Below, in pieces: positions 50,315 to 59,409 of a stretch of 64,000 nucleotides of DNA. Numbering within the stretch: position 1 is the stretch's first letter; every line of letters begins with the position of its first letter. Position numbers and translations under genes: made by a program. The DNA comes from Lachnospiraceae bacterium M18-1. Its GTDB lineage: Bacteria > Bacillota > Clostridia > Lachnospirales > Lachnospiraceae. A model generated the notes under the pieces. That model was given only the letters and a program-made list of their open reading frames with translations, made no database searches and was not told the DNA's origin. The DNA is taken from the NCBI GenBank assembly GCA_000403295.2, contig KE159605.1:1484203-1548202 (forward strand), written 5' to 3'.

Positions 50315-51952
50315 TCATTTCGTCAGCGTTACCGCATATCCTGACAGCATTTCTGTATACAGCTCCAGTTCAGATCCAGGCACTGCCACCTGGATTCCAT
50401 TTCCTCCGGAATCTCCAAAGACATTTTGTCCAAAGGAAAGCCCGGTACAGTCCCGGATATCCAGCCTGTAGATCGAAGTTCCGTCAAATGCCTGGTCTGC
50501 GATCCTTGTGACGCATGGCGGCACCGCGTAAATGTCCATCCACGCGGCGGGAAATGCCAGCAGCACGGACATGGTACTGTCAAACAAAACGCCGCCGTCA
50601 CTGACGCATCCGGGGTTTCCGCTTTCCACGCCGATCCACTCCAGAGATACCAGGCCGGAGAACGCGCCTTCTTCGATCACAGCCGCTCCGGCCGGAATAT
50701 ATAGTTCCAATATGCCTGCACCGCATCCGGCAAACGCCCCTCTGCGAATCCCGGTACATTCTGCCGGAAGGGTCAGACATCCATCGGAGACCTCCGCATA
50801 TTCCGGCAAAAAACCGCAGAGCATTCTCATTTCATCTAATACGAAGCAGGAAGCCGCGCCCTGATCTTTGTTTCCCTCATCTCCATTGTCCTGAGCCGTA
50901 TCATCGTTCCCGGCTGACCCGGGCCCCCACTGATCTACATCATCTGTCCCATCACCGCCAGGATTTTCCGGGACGATCGGTTCTCCCTCTGTTCCAACAT
51001 CCGACGGTCCATCCGGAACGATCGGTTCTACTTCTGGTCCAACATCCGACGGTCCATCCGGGACGATCGGTTCTACTTCTGGTCCAACATCCGACGGTCC
51101 ATCCGGGACGATCGGTTCTACTTCTGGTCCAACATCCGACGGTCCATCCGGGACGATCGGTTCTACTTCTGGTCCAACATCCGACGGTCCATCCGGGACG
51201 ATCGGTTCTACTTCTGGTCCAACATCCGACGGTCCATCCGGGACGATCGGTTCTACTTCTGGTCCGGCATCCGACGGATTCTCCGGCTTGATCGGATCCG
51301 CTTCTGGTCCGGCATCCGACGGATTCTCCGGCTTGATCGGATCCGCTTCTGGTCCGGCGCCGGATGAATGCCCCGGCGTGATCGGATTTGTTTCCACACC
51401 TGCTCCGATCGGCTCCTCTGGTTCAGCCGGAGGAGCTTCTGCCCCGGCACGATCCGTATCTTTCGGCACAGTCTGATTCCGCATTTCATTCCCTGCCCCG
51501 GATTGCCCCTGACTGAGCTCCTCCCGGATACGCTCTTTGGATTCCACCCAGGCGGCATTTCCAGCTCCTGCTGCCGCATCCGGTGCTTCCGGCTGCACCG
51601 CCTCCCACATATTCCCGTCTGAAATATCCGGCAATATCAGGCAGCCTTCCGGCACCGCCTTTTCTGTCAGAACCAATTCTTTCTTAACACGCTCCTGCAA
51701 AAGCAGTGTTCTGAAAACCAGCTTTTCTGCGTCTTGTATGGCTGCTTCTGTCCCTTCCCGGCTTCCTGCGTTCACTTTATTACCGGCAATCTCCAATTCC
51801 GTAATATCCTGCCAGTTCGGTTTCTTTTCCTCGGTTCCATCAGAAACCGGATTCAGAAGCAGCGCCATTCCCAGCAAAGCACAGAAGCCTGCCGCTGATT
51901 TCAAAAAATGCTTTCCAGCCCCGCCGTACTCTAATCTGATCGTTTCTTCCAT
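50315..51952 (-). CDS. BspA-like leucine-rich surface protein with Pro/Val/Glu repeats
   Basis: 545-residue protein. A single hydrophobic helix near 16-35 (FLKSAAGFCALLGMALLLNP) acts as signal anchor. A low-complexity linker follows, with 15-residue repeats: two of PEADPIKPENPSDAG and six of PEVEPIVPDGPSDVG (about 200-325). The C-terminal 160 residues are LRR_5/BspA-type (GIRRGAFAGCGAGILELYIP, AVIEEGAFSGL, CVTRIADQAFDGT). It is likely exposed on the cell surface, the repeats acting as a wall-spanning stalk. No LPXTG motif is seen at the end. Confidence 0.78.
   Translation of the reverse strand: MEETIRLEYGGAGKHFLKSAAGFCALLGMALLLNPVSDGTEEKKPNWQDITELEIAGNKVNAGSREGTEAAIQDAEKLVFRTLLLQERVKKELVLTEKAVPEGCLILPDISDGNMWEAVQPEAPDAAAGAGNAAWVESKERIREELSQGQSGAGNEMRNQTVPKDTDRAGAEAPPAEPEEPIGAGVETNPITPGHSSGAGPEADPIKPENPSDAGPEADPIKPENPSDAGPEVEPIVPDGPSDVGPEVEPIVPDGPSDVGPEVEPIVPDGPSDVGPEVEPIVPDGPSDVGPEVEPIVPDGPSDVGPEVEPIVPDGPSDVGTEGEPIVPENPGGDGTDDVDQWGPGSAGNDDTAQDNGDEGNKDQGAASCFVLDEMRMLCGFLPEYAEVSDGCLTLPAECTGIRRGAFAGCGAGILELYIPAGAAVIEEGAFSGLVSLEWIGVESGNPGCVSDGGVLFDSTMSVLLAFPAAWMDIYAVPPCVTRIADQAFDGTSIYRLDIRDCTGLSFGQNVFGDSGGNGIQVAVPGSELELYTEMLSGYAVTLTK
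50983..51360 (-). repeat. 45-bp tandem repeats in the BspA-like gene
   Basis: At least eight 45-bp units. Six near-identical ones (unit core GGACGATCGGTTCTACTTCT) begin at about 51024 and are followed by two of a second type (CTTGATCGGATCCGCTTCTG). Each unit encodes 15 residues, so gains or losses keep the frame. Such arrays change length by slippage or recombination. Confidence 0.9.
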
Positions 51953-52348
51953 TCATAGTTCACCTGTCCTTTCTTTCGTAACTCAAAACGCCCACTCATT
52001 TCATATCTCCATTTTACATAATAAAAAGAATTTCTACAATTCTATTTCGTAATTCTTTACTGTTTACTTTCCAGAATATTTACGGCAAAGGTGTTACTGT
52101 TCACATCGGCCGGGCGCTCACAGTAACGGCAAGGTACAAATAACCAACTTTTCCCATATTTTTCCGTACATTATAACCATTCATTTCCCTCTCATTTCCG
52201 TGCTATACTATGATTGCAAAAAACGAAAGCCACAGAATATAAAACGCCGGACCACATGGGAGCTTGTTTAAAAATGTGTTCCGAAAGGAATGCATTTTCA
52301 GAAACGCTCCGGGAACGGACGTTGAATCGTTGTAACAGGAGGTCAACC
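51953..52348. other. Intergenic region with palindrome and weak promoter
   Basis: 396 bp without a gene. It holds the dispersed palindrome copy at 52093-52127 and, before the alpha-galactosidase, a TATACT (52204-52209) with a poor -35 (TTCATT, 18 nt upstream). AACAGGAGGT at 52335-52344 serves the next gene. Nothing else could be recognised. Confidence 0.5.
52093..52127. repeat. Dispersed palindrome, copy before GH36
   Basis: GTTACTGTTCACATCGGCC and GGCGCTCACAGTAAC form the two arms, with the usual GTTACTGTTCAC left end and a G/C-rich centre. It is about 110 bp upstream of the proposed alpha-galactosidase promoter. Confidence 0.7.
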
Positions 52349-54535
52349 ATGTCTATTATTTTCAATGAACAGACAAAAACATTTACTCTGCATACCAGGC
52401 ATACAACATACCAGATGAAGATCGGGAATCTGGATTATCTGCTGCATCTTTACTATGGGCCGACCATGCATGATGCAGATTTGAGCTACCAGATCATGCA
52501 GTATGACCGGGGATTTTCCGGAAATCCTTATGAATCGAGGGACGCAAGGACATTTTCCCTGGATGCCCAGCCGCAGGAATTCAGCACACAGCAGCAGGGA
52601 GATTTCCGAACCACGAGTATCGAGGTCGTCAACGCAAACGGAAGTTATTCCTTTAATGGAAAAGTCTCGCGCTTCACGATGCGGGAAGAAAAATATCAGC
52701 TGGACACCCTGCCCTGTACCTATGCAAAAGAGGGTGAGCAGGTGGACACGCTGGAGATCGTACTTTCCGACAATATCAGCGACGTAGAAGTCATTTTATT
52801 ATACAGCGTATTTGAAGAGGCCGATATCATCACCCGCGCCGTAAAGGTATTTAACAAAGGAAATTCGTCCATCCAGTTAAAAAAGATCATGTCTGTGTGT
52901 CTGGACTTTTTAAACGGCCTGGATATGGATCTGGTCAGCCTGCCGGGCAGATACGGGCAGGAGCGGCAGGTCGAACGCCAGAAAATGACCCATCACATCC
53001 ACACCATCGGAAGCGTGCGGGGCTCCTCCAGCCACCAGCAGAACCCCTTTGTGATCCTGTGTGACAGGGAGGCCTCCGAGGATTATGGAAAATGCTATGG
53101 CTTCTCGCTGGTCTACAGCGGCAATTTTCTCGCCGAAGCGGAACTGGATCAGTATGACCAGCTCCGCCTGGTGATGGGGATCAACCCCAAACAGTTTGTG
53201 TACGAGATCAAACCTGGCGAGGCTTTTGAAGGCCCGGAAGTGGTCATGGCGTTTACCGAACACGGTTTCACCGGACTGACCCATCTATACCATGATTTTT
53301 ACCGGACCAATCTGTGCAGGAGTAAATTCGTTTCCGAAGTGCAGCGTCCGGTCCTGATCAACAGCTGGGAAGCCGCTTTCATGGACTTTGATGATGTAAA
53401 GCTGGTAGAAATCGCAAAAGCCGCAAAAAATATGGGCGTAGATATGCTGGTCATGGACGACGGATGGTTTGGAAAACGTGATGATGACAACAGCGGCCTG
53501 GGAGACTGGGTAGTCAATGAGGATAAGATCAAAGGCGGGCTCCACAAGCTGGTAGAGCAGATCAATGGCCTGGGAATGAAATTCGGAATCTGGTTTGAGC
53601 CGGAAATGGTTTCCGAGGACAGCGACCTGTACCGAGCACATCCCGAATGGGCCATGCAGATCCCCGGCCGGCACGCAGTCCGCAGCCGGAACCAGATGGC
53701 TCTGGACATGAGCCGCAGGGAGGTACAGGATTATCTCATCCAAAGTGTCAACGCCATTTTGGATGATGCCAATATCTACTATGTAAAATGGGATATCAAC
53801 CGCTCCCTTGCAGACATCTGGTCCAACGTGCTCTCTGCTGATAAACAGGGAGAAGTGTACCATCGCTATATCCTGGGCCTGTACCGGGTAATGAATGAGA
53901 TCATCCTGACTCATCCGGATATCCTCTTTGAAGGCTGCAGCGGGGGAGGCGGAAGGTATGACCCCGGCATGCTGCATTACTATCCGCAGTATTGGGTCAG
54001 CGATAACAACAATCCCATTGACCGCTTAAAGCTTCACTATGGAACCTCTTTTGTATACCCGGTTTCCACAATGGGAGCGCACATCTCTGACAGCGGGCGT
54101 TTTGTACCGCTTCAGACAAAAGCGGTCGTTGCCATGTGCGGGAGCTTCGGATATGAGCTGGACGCGTCAAAGCTGTCCGAAGAAGAACAGGAAATCTGCC
54201 GGGAACAGAGCGATCTCTTCCGGAAATATTATCCCATCATCTTCGGCGGGGACTATTACCGGCTGAGCAATCCTTTTGAGGTGGGAAATATGACGGCATG
54301 GCAGCATGTGACGAAGGATAAGGCAGAATCGCTGCTGAGTGTGGTCGTGACAAACCTGACCTGCAACGGGCCCCAGGAATATGTGAAGGCCAAAGGGCTG
54401 ATCCCTGACGCCGTGTATCGGATCAACGACGGGGAACAGGTGCTTTCCGGAGCGGCGCTGATGCACGCTGGGCTGCCCATTGACCGGGAAGTGCCGGAAT
54501 ACAGTTCGTTCCAGTTCTATCTGAAACGGATATAG
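52349..54535 (+). CDS. GH36 alpha-galactosidase
   Basis: Cytoplasmic retaining alpha-galactosidase of 728 residues, the family length. The N-terminal beta-sandwich is followed by a TIM barrel with MDDGWFGKRDDDNSGLGDW. The nucleophile Asp is in YYVKWDINRS, and the acid/base Asp in YWVSDNNNP after CSGGGGRYDPGML. ATG 52349 has AGGAGG 6 nt upstream; the frame extends upstream without a site. It has no neighbouring transporter, so melibiose or raffinose uptake must come from elsewhere. Confidence 0.93.
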   Translation: MSIIFNEQTKTFTLHTRHTTYQMKIGNLDYLLHLYYGPTMHDADLSYQIMQYDRGFSGNPYESRDARTFSLDAQPQEFSTQQQGDFRTTSIEVVNANGSYSFNGKVSRFTMREEKYQLDTLPCTYAKEGEQVDTLEIVLSDNISDVEVILLYSVFEEADIITRAVKVFNKGNSSIQLKKIMSVCLDFLNGLDMDLVSLPGRYGQERQVERQKMTHHIHTIGSVRGSSSHQQNPFVILCDREASEDYGKCYGFSLVYSGNFLAEAELDQYDQLRLVMGINPKQFVYEIKPGEAFEGPEVVMAFTEHGFTGLTHLYHDFYRTNLCRSKFVSEVQRPVLINSWEAAFMDFDDVKLVEIAKAAKNMGVDMLVMDDGWFGKRDDDNSGLGDWVVNEDKIKGGLHKLVEQINGLGMKFGIWFEPEMVSEDSDLYRAHPEWAMQIPGRHAVRSRNQMALDMSRREVQDYLIQSVNAILDDANIYYVKWDINRSLADIWSNVLSADKQGEVYHRYILGLYRVMNEIILTHPDILFEGCSGGGGRYDPGMLHYYPQYWVSDNNNPIDRLKLHYGTSFVYPVSTMGAHISDSGRFVPLQTKAVVAMCGSFGYELDASKLSEEEQEICREQSDLFRKYYPIIFGGDYYRLSNPFEVGNMTAWQHVTKDKAESLLSVVVTNLTCNGPQEYVKAKGLIPDAVYRINDGEQVLSGAALMHAGLPIDREVPEYSSFQFYLKRI

Positions 54536-54590
54536 AAATGAGTTTTCTGCCGGATGCCGGATTGAATGTTTAAATCTTGAATATTATTTC

Positions 54591-54629
54591 AGGCCTGTGG
54601 AAAATACTGCTTAAGTTTTCCACAGGCCT
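54591..54629. terminator. Bidirectional terminator between GH36 and the next operon
   Basis: AGGCCTGTGGAAAA (54591-54604) and TTTTCCACAGGCCT (54616-54629) make a perfect 14-bp stem with an 11-nt loop. TTGTGTTT follows on plus; GAAATAATATT follows on minus. It separates two convergent transcripts. Confidence 0.75.
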
Positions 54630-54646
54630 TTGTGTTTCACATTCGC

Positions 54647-55567
54647 TCACAGACCGTTTGCTTCCAGATTCTTCTTATAAGAATCCAGCTCCGTATAGAT
54701 CGCCTCTTTTAGAGGATTCCGTTTCGTCCGCCGTATGATCCGCACCTCGTACACCAGCACACCGATGTTGAATGCCAGCGCCGCTATGCTCAGCAAGAGC
54801 TTAGGAAGGTCGGACTGGGTGGATGTGATGGCAAAATATTCTTCTGCCGCGGAATAATCCACCGTCAGGGAGAACATGGCCCACAATGCCAGCGTCTGCG
54901 CCCTGTGCTGCAGCCAGGCCCCCCGCCGGATAAAGAACTCTGCCGCCGTGCAGGATACCAGAAGCAAAAATCCTGCATAGAAGGAACGGTTGGAAATGCA
55001 GTTGTAACAGTAAGACAGATTCCAAAGGTCATAAGCAATGATCCAGAACCAGAGCTGATCCGCCCACACCATATCCTGGGATTTTGTCTTTCCGATCTGA
55101 ATCCCGAGCCACCCCGTGATGGTGATGATATTCAGGATGCCTGCAATGGCGTTGATCACATTCCAGGGGCCGCCGATCATCTGCAGCCCGGCTTCGATCT
55201 GTCCGGTCTTGGGCAGGCATTCCAGATCCGCGTATACCGCCTCCAGGATATTCACTGCCAGGATCAGGGCCGGATAGGTCAGCATAAATTTGTTTTTCTG
55301 GAGCTTGGGAATATACCGCAGCAGCATGAATCCGATCACTCCGGCCAGCGCGGAATAGGTTTTGACCCAGGCGAACCAGGTGCCGCCTACATTTCCGCCC
55401 GCAGTCTTTGGCCAGATGAAAAAAGTAGCGATGACCGGGATGATGACATACATCCCGATCCCTGCCCATTTAAAACGCCGGGTGACTTCATTCAGCCCCA
55501 CCAGAGCCGCGGTCAGCCCGATAAATACCAGTACACTTGTAAATGTATAGCCTGTAAAAAAGAACAT
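54647..55567 (-). CDS. Multi-pass membrane protein, DUF5692-like (paralogue A)
   Basis: Integral membrane protein of 306 residues with about nine helices. It shares with the protein at 58368 two marks: N-I/C-x-E-A-x(3)-DL (here VNILEAVYADLE) and DQ..W.IAY..WN (WADQLWFWIIAYDLWNLSYC). The two are thus diverged paralogues in one operon. The best family name I can suggest is DUF5692, from memory and not checked. ATG 55567 is preceded by AAAGGGGG. It is the last gene of the GntR-controlled operon. Function unknown; a membrane quinone, lipid or substrate-handling role is possible. Confidence 0.6.
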   Translation of the reverse strand: MFFFTGYTFTSVLVFIGLTAALVGLNEVTRRFKWAGIGMYVIIPVIATFFIWPKTAGGNVGGTWFAWVKTYSALAGVIGFMLLRYIPKLQKNKFMLTYPALILAVNILEAVYADLECLPKTGQIEAGLQMIGGPWNVINAIAGILNIITITGWLGIQIGKTKSQDMVWADQLWFWIIAYDLWNLSYCYNCISNRSFYAGFLLLVSCTAAEFFIRRGAWLQHRAQTLALWAMFSLTVDYSAAEEYFAITSTQSDLPKLLLSIAALAFNIGVLVYEVRIIRRTKRNPLKEAIYTELDSYKKNLEANGL

Positions 55568-55642
55568 CAAAAACCCCCTTTATTCTCATAGCCTCCCGGA
55601 ACCCCGTTTTATCCGGATCCGCTCCGGGCTTCTGCAGTCATT

Positions 55643-56809
55643 TCAGAACCTGAGCTCCAGATCGCTGACCGGATACGCCTTGCAGGAATGGATATACCCG
55701 AACAGTTCGTCCGCATGCCGCAGCAGCGTGCCCTGGGCGGTAAATACTTTCCCGGATACAAGCTGCACCCGGCACAGGCTGCATTCGCCGGAGCGGCAGC
55801 ATACATTGACCCGAAGGCCGCTGCGTTCCAACGCAGTGAGCACGCTTTCTCCGCTTTTCGCCTCGATGGTCTGATCTCCCACCTTGATCTGAAACATTTC
55901 CTCTCCTGTCATTCCTTCCGGCCAGCCTGGTTCATTCCAGATATCCCGTCTTGTCCCGAATACTTCTCTTCGGATCGATCGTCCTGGAATCTGCAGCTCT
56001 CCCAGCGCTTTGCGGCAAAATTCCATCATCACCGCCGGACCGCACATATAATAGGTACAGTCCAGGATATCCGGCACATGTGCCCGGATCCGCCCTGCAT
56101 CGATGAAGCCGTGCTCCATCCCTTCTTTTTCTTCATCCGACAGGACCAGGGTATAATGAAAATTCGGATGCCTTTCGGCAAATGCGGACAGCTCCCTGTG
56201 GTACATAGCCAGCTCCTCCGTGCGGCTCCCGTACAGCAGGGTAATGTCCCGGTCCTCCCCGCTCTCCAGCGCGGTTCTGATCATGCTGACAAACGGCGTG
56301 ATGCCGCTGCCGCCCCCCAAAAATACGGACTTTTTGGAGTGAAAGACGGGCTGGTAGCGGAATACCCCTGCAGGCCCGTTGGCTTCCAGGTGGTCTCCGG
56401 GTTTCAGGTGCTGCAGCAGATGGCCGGAAACAAAGCCATTTTCCACCGCCGCCACGGTGATCTCATAATAAGCCCGCTGCTTTGCCGAGGAGGACAGGCT
56501 GTAGGGCCTGGAGGTGCGCACCCCGCCGATCTCGCAGAATACGTTGATATACTGCCCGGCCTCAAAGGGCGGAAGATACCCATTGTCCGATACCAGGCGG
56601 ATCCGGCTGGCAATGGGGCTGACCGGTTCGATCTCGCTGACCGTCAGGTGCAGGATGGACGGATGATACTGCGCCACCTTCTTCTGGACCTCCCCCCGCT
56701 CCAGAGAGATATCCTTTCCCGTCTTTTTCGCCATTTCCAGTTCCTTCAAGGTCTCCGGGCCGTTCTGCATGGTACTGATGATCATATCTTTGATTGGTTT
56801 TCCGCTCAT
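55643..56809 (-). CDS. FAD/2Fe-2S ferredoxin reductase-type oxidoreductase
   Basis: Electron-transfer flavoprotein of 388 residues. An N-terminal extension (1-55) precedes the FNR-like FAD domain (SRPYSLSSSAKQ) and the NAD(P)H domain (VFLGGGSGITPFVSMI; TYYMCGPAVMMEF). The C-terminal 85 residues are a plant-type 2Fe-2S ferredoxin with the ligand set CCRSGECSLC and a distal HSCKAYP. Similar to Hcr and to oxygenase reductases. It begins 1 nt after the phytoene-desaturase-like gene's stop, so it is the likely electron donor to that flavoenzyme. GGAGGGCAG lies upstream of ATG 56809. Confidence 0.88.
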   Translation of the reverse strand: MSGKPIKDMIISTMQNGPETLKELEMAKKTGKDISLERGEVQKKVAQYHPSILHLTVSEIEPVSPIASRIRLVSDNGYLPPFEAGQYINVFCEIGGVRTSRPYSLSSSAKQRAYYEITVAAVENGFVSGHLLQHLKPGDHLEANGPAGVFRYQPVFHSKKSVFLGGGSGITPFVSMIRTALESGEDRDITLLYGSRTEELAMYHRELSAFAERHPNFHYTLVLSDEEKEGMEHGFIDAGRIRAHVPDILDCTYYMCGPAVMMEFCRKALGELQIPGRSIRREVFGTRRDIWNEPGWPEGMTGEEMFQIKVGDQTIEAKSGESVLTALERSGLRVNVCCRSGECSLCRVQLVSGKVFTAQGTLLRHADELFGYIHSCKAYPVSDLELRF

Positions 56810-56810
56810 C

Positions 56811-58343
56811 TTATCTGCCCTCCTTCAAAATAGACTGTGCGATCTTGTCCCCGTAGGCATAATTGGGACCGAAGCCGCATGTATTGACCCAGCCGCCTGA
56901 GAAGGTCAGGCCGGGGATAAATTCATCCTGGGGGAAGAAGAATACGCTGGATTTCAGATCCTGCTCATAACCGTAAATGGCTCCTCCCGGATGGCCCAGA
57001 TACCGCATATGGGTCAGCGGCGTCGCCACCTCCATCTCCTCGATGTGCCCCCGCAGACCCGGGAAACGGGTTTCCAAACGGCTGACGATCTCATCCGCAG
57101 CCGCGTACTTCGTCCGGTGGTACTCCTCGGGCGACAGTTTTTCCCATGCCCCGCCGTATTTCAGAGTGCCTGCGGTGATAATGGACGTCCCCGGCGGCGA
57201 GACGCAGGGATCGTCAATGGTATAGCAGGTGGCTACGATGGGGTCTGTCTTTGTATCGGTAAAATATGCATTTTTGAAATCCTTGTTTGCATCCAGGCTG
57301 TCATAGATCAGGTTGAATGAATCGGTAAATCCGATCTCCTCCGGCGGGCAGTCCAGGCCGATGAAACAGGTCAGCGCGGAGATTCCTGTAGTATAACTCT
57401 TAAAATACTGCCGGCAGGCATCCGGTACCTCCTCGTCCTTCAAAAGTCCCGCATAGGTTACGGTGGGAGATACGTTGGAAATGATCTTATGGGCATAGTA
57501 ATGCCTGCCGTTTTCATCCTCTACTCCCACAGCCCGGCCGTTTTTCATCAGGATCCGCTTCACGCCGCAGTTCAGGAATACGTCGCTCCCATGCCTGCGG
57601 ATGGTGTCCATCAGAGCCTGGCTCATGACCTGGCTTCCGCCCCGCACATAGTAGGGTTTGTCCACCGTATACAGATACATACACCTGGCAAGGATGGAGA
57701 ACGGAAACCGCTCCGGCGGCATTCCCATAAAGCACCAGTAAGCAGACAGGCAGAGCTGAAGCTCCCTGCTTTTGAAAAATTCATCCAGCACGTCCTGGGT
57801 ACTCCGGACGCCGTACTTTGCCAGTACCTTGTAGATCTTCGGAAATCCGGTCTTGGTGATAAACTTCTTCAGTTCCGACGGATCTGCCGGACTTGCGGCG
57901 CTCTTTGCCAGGAAATCCGCGATCTCCTCGTTGAATTTCCAGACGATGTGGAAATAACGCCGGATGGATTCCGCCTCTTCTGGAAATTCCCTGCACAGCA
58001 GATGGCAGGCCTTCTTCTTGTCTGCCGGAAGCGCCACTCCCCGGCCTCCCGGAAGATTGATCTTGTATAAGGTTTCTATGGGGATCCACTCTATGGCATC
58101 CTCGATCCCCCATTTGCGGAAGAGCTGTCTGGTCGGGCCAGGATTGTCTTTCGTGTTCATCCCGTTGAGCTGATGCAGCGCCACTTCAAATTCGAACCGC
58201 CCCCTGCGGAATGAAGTGCCGCAGCCTCCGGGAATATTGTGCTTCTCAAATACCGCTGTCTTTTTATGATTCACCGCCAGGGTAGCCGCACTCGAGAGGC
58301 CCCCGTTCCCCGCGCCGATCACGATCACATCATAATTTGCCAT
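56811..58343 (-). CDS. Phytoene desaturase/retinol saturase-like flavoprotein
   Basis: FAD enzyme of 510 residues in the CrtI/phytoene dehydrogenase superfamily. The N-terminal Rossmann motif is VIVIGAGNGGLSSAATLAVN, with the FEKHNIPGGCG second-strand motif. The C-terminus FSGGWVNTCGFGPNYAYGDK is the conserved FAD-contact region. No phytoene or squalene synthase is present, so carotenoid synthesis is unlikely. Retinol-saturase-type relatives reduce double bonds instead. With a 2Fe-2S reductase beside it and membrane partners on both sides, a reductase for a lipophilic unsaturated compound is plausible. Confidence 0.8.
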   Translation of the reverse strand: MANYDVIVIGAGNGGLSSAATLAVNHKKTAVFEKHNIPGGCGTSFRRGRFEFEVALHQLNGMNTKDNPGPTRQLFRKWGIEDAIEWIPIETLYKINLPGGRGVALPADKKKACHLLCREFPEEAESIRRYFHIVWKFNEEIADFLAKSAASPADPSELKKFITKTGFPKIYKVLAKYGVRSTQDVLDEFFKSRELQLCLSAYWCFMGMPPERFPFSILARCMYLYTVDKPYYVRGGSQVMSQALMDTIRRHGSDVFLNCGVKRILMKNGRAVGVEDENGRHYYAHKIISNVSPTVTYAGLLKDEEVPDACRQYFKSYTTGISALTCFIGLDCPPEEIGFTDSFNLIYDSLDANKDFKNAYFTDTKTDPIVATCYTIDDPCVSPPGTSIITAGTLKYGGAWEKLSPEEYHRTKYAAADEIVSRLETRFPGLRGHIEEMEVATPLTHMRYLGHPGGAIYGYEQDLKSSVFFFPQDEFIPGLTFSGGWVNTCGFGPNYAYGDKIAQSILKEGR

Positions 58344-58367
58344 ATACTTTTCCTTTCTGTTTTCCGA

Positions 58368-59228
58368 TCAGATGATCCCAAAATAGATTCCCACCGGAAC
58401 CGCAATGAGTATCAGGTTTATGATCATCAATCCAATCTGTACCGGCGGAGTTTTTACTTTTTCAATAAAGGCCGCCAGCTTTTCATTTTCCAGTTTCTTT
58501 TCGATATTGTCCTTGCAGTAGATCTGGAACACCCCGCCGCAGGTCAGGCTGTTGGCACGGAATACCAGCCAGTAGCCGGGATTCATCGTCAGCAGGATGC
58601 TGAGGATCGGGGACGACAGGATCCCGATATGCAGATATCCGATGGAGGGGCTGAACTCCCCGATCACAAACAGCCAGTTCCAGATCGTATAGGCGATCAG
58701 CCAGCAGATCGTACCGGCCACAACCACCTGATCGGACACGAACAGTACGTCTGTGCGCGGACCTGCATTGGCCGTGTAGATCCCGGTAAAGGGTCCTGCC
58801 GCCCCGGGGAACCATTTTCCGGCGAGGGTCAGCACAGACAGGCTCAGTACCAGTCCGGTAACAAAATTATAGGGCTGGTGGTTCTTCAGCAGGTCTGTCA
58901 TCGTGGCTTCCATACAGTTGATCACCAGGAATACCAGCACGATCTTGACAAACAGCTCCCCGCTCATAAATCCGAAGATCGGGAGCAGGATCAGCGCCCG
59001 CATCAGCACCAGTGTGGACAGCTTCAGCTTCTCGAACATCACCATTTTTAATTTCAGAAGCACCATCACCGGCAGCAATACATTGACGATCACATTGACC
59101 CATAGCGGAAAATAGGACGCCAGCATCGATACGATGCAGATCAAAGCCGTCCAGATCAGGAAGGTCGGAAACTGCCCGATCCTGTCAAAAAAACTCCAGA
59201 ATGCATTTCTTTTTGTGTTACTCATCAT
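58368..59228 (-). CDS. Multi-pass membrane protein, DUF5692-like (paralogue B)
   Basis: Integral membrane protein of about 286 residues with eight to nine helices. Shared marks with the 54647 protein are VINCMEATMTDLL and VSDQ with CWLIAYTIWNWLF. AAAGGATGGGGTG precedes the double ATG at 59228/59225; a longer frame upstream begins inside the operator and is not used. It leads the minus-strand operon (membrane protein, flavoenzyme, reductase, membrane protein). Both members bracket the redox pair, suggesting a membrane complex. Family name (DUF5692) is from memory; function unknown. Confidence 0.6.
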   Translation of the reverse strand: MMSNTKRNAFWSFFDRIGQFPTFLIWTALICIVSMLASYFPLWVNVIVNVLLPVMVLLKLKMVMFEKLKLSTLVLMRALILLPIFGFMSGELFVKIVLVFLVINCMEATMTDLLKNHQPYNFVTGLVLSLSVLTLAGKWFPGAAGPFTGIYTANAGPRTDVLFVSDQVVVAGTICWLIAYTIWNWLFVIGEFSPSIGYLHIGILSSPILSILLTMNPGYWLVFRANSLTCGGVFQIYCKDNIEKKLENEKLAAFIEKVKTPPVQIGLMIINLILIAVPVGIYFGII

Positions 59229-59253
59229 CACCCCATCCTTTCTCTCTCGTGTT

Positions 59254-59264
59254 TGGTCTGACCA
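59254..59264. promoter_or_regulatory. GntR operator TGGTCTGACCA, minus-operon side
   Basis: Palindrome placed about 15-25 bases downstream of the -10 of the minus-strand promoter, where a bound repressor would block transcription. Same sequence as 59399-59409, and as 28722-28732 except for the central base. Confidence 0.75.
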
Positions 59265-59278
59265 CAACTCTTTTGATT

Positions 59279-59307
59279 ACTATAACATCAAATCCAAGAA
59301 ATAGCAA
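59279..59307 (-). promoter_or_regulatory. Promoter of the flavoenzyme/membrane operon
   Basis: On the minus strand TTGCTA (59302-59307), a 17-nt spacer and TATAGT (59279-59284) form a good sigma-A promoter. Transcription would start about 20 bp before the operator's far end. Confidence 0.65.
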
Positions 59308-59360
59308 TCAATATTTTATAGATATATAACAGAATCGTTTTGAAAAGAACATTTCTTTTG

Positions 59361-59389
59361 TTGAAAATACACAAATATCGTGATAGAAT
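59361..59389 (+). promoter_or_regulatory. Promoter of the GntR gene (59447)
   Basis: TTGAAA (59361-59366), a 17-nt spacer and TAGAAT (59384-59389). The operator at 59399-59409 covers about +4 to +14, so the regulator should repress its own gene. Confidence 0.7.
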
Positions 59390-59398
59390 AATAAAAGA

Positions 59399-59409
59399 TG
59401 GTCTGACCA
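59399..59409. promoter_or_regulatory. GntR operator TGGTCTGACCA, GntR-gene side
   Basis: Exact copy of the 59254 palindrome, directly after the start point of the GntR gene promoter. The two sites flank both divergent promoters, with 145 bp between their starts, compatible with looping or independent binding. Confidence 0.75.

Noticed and set aside
50983..51360. CRISPR-like array from regular repeats
   Set aside because: Units are contiguous 45-bp coding repeats without variable spacers, in frame within a protein gene.
54647..59228. Carotenoid biosynthesis locus
   Set aside because: Only a CrtI-superfamily protein is present; no CrtB/CrtM or other isoprenoid enzyme is encoded nearby.
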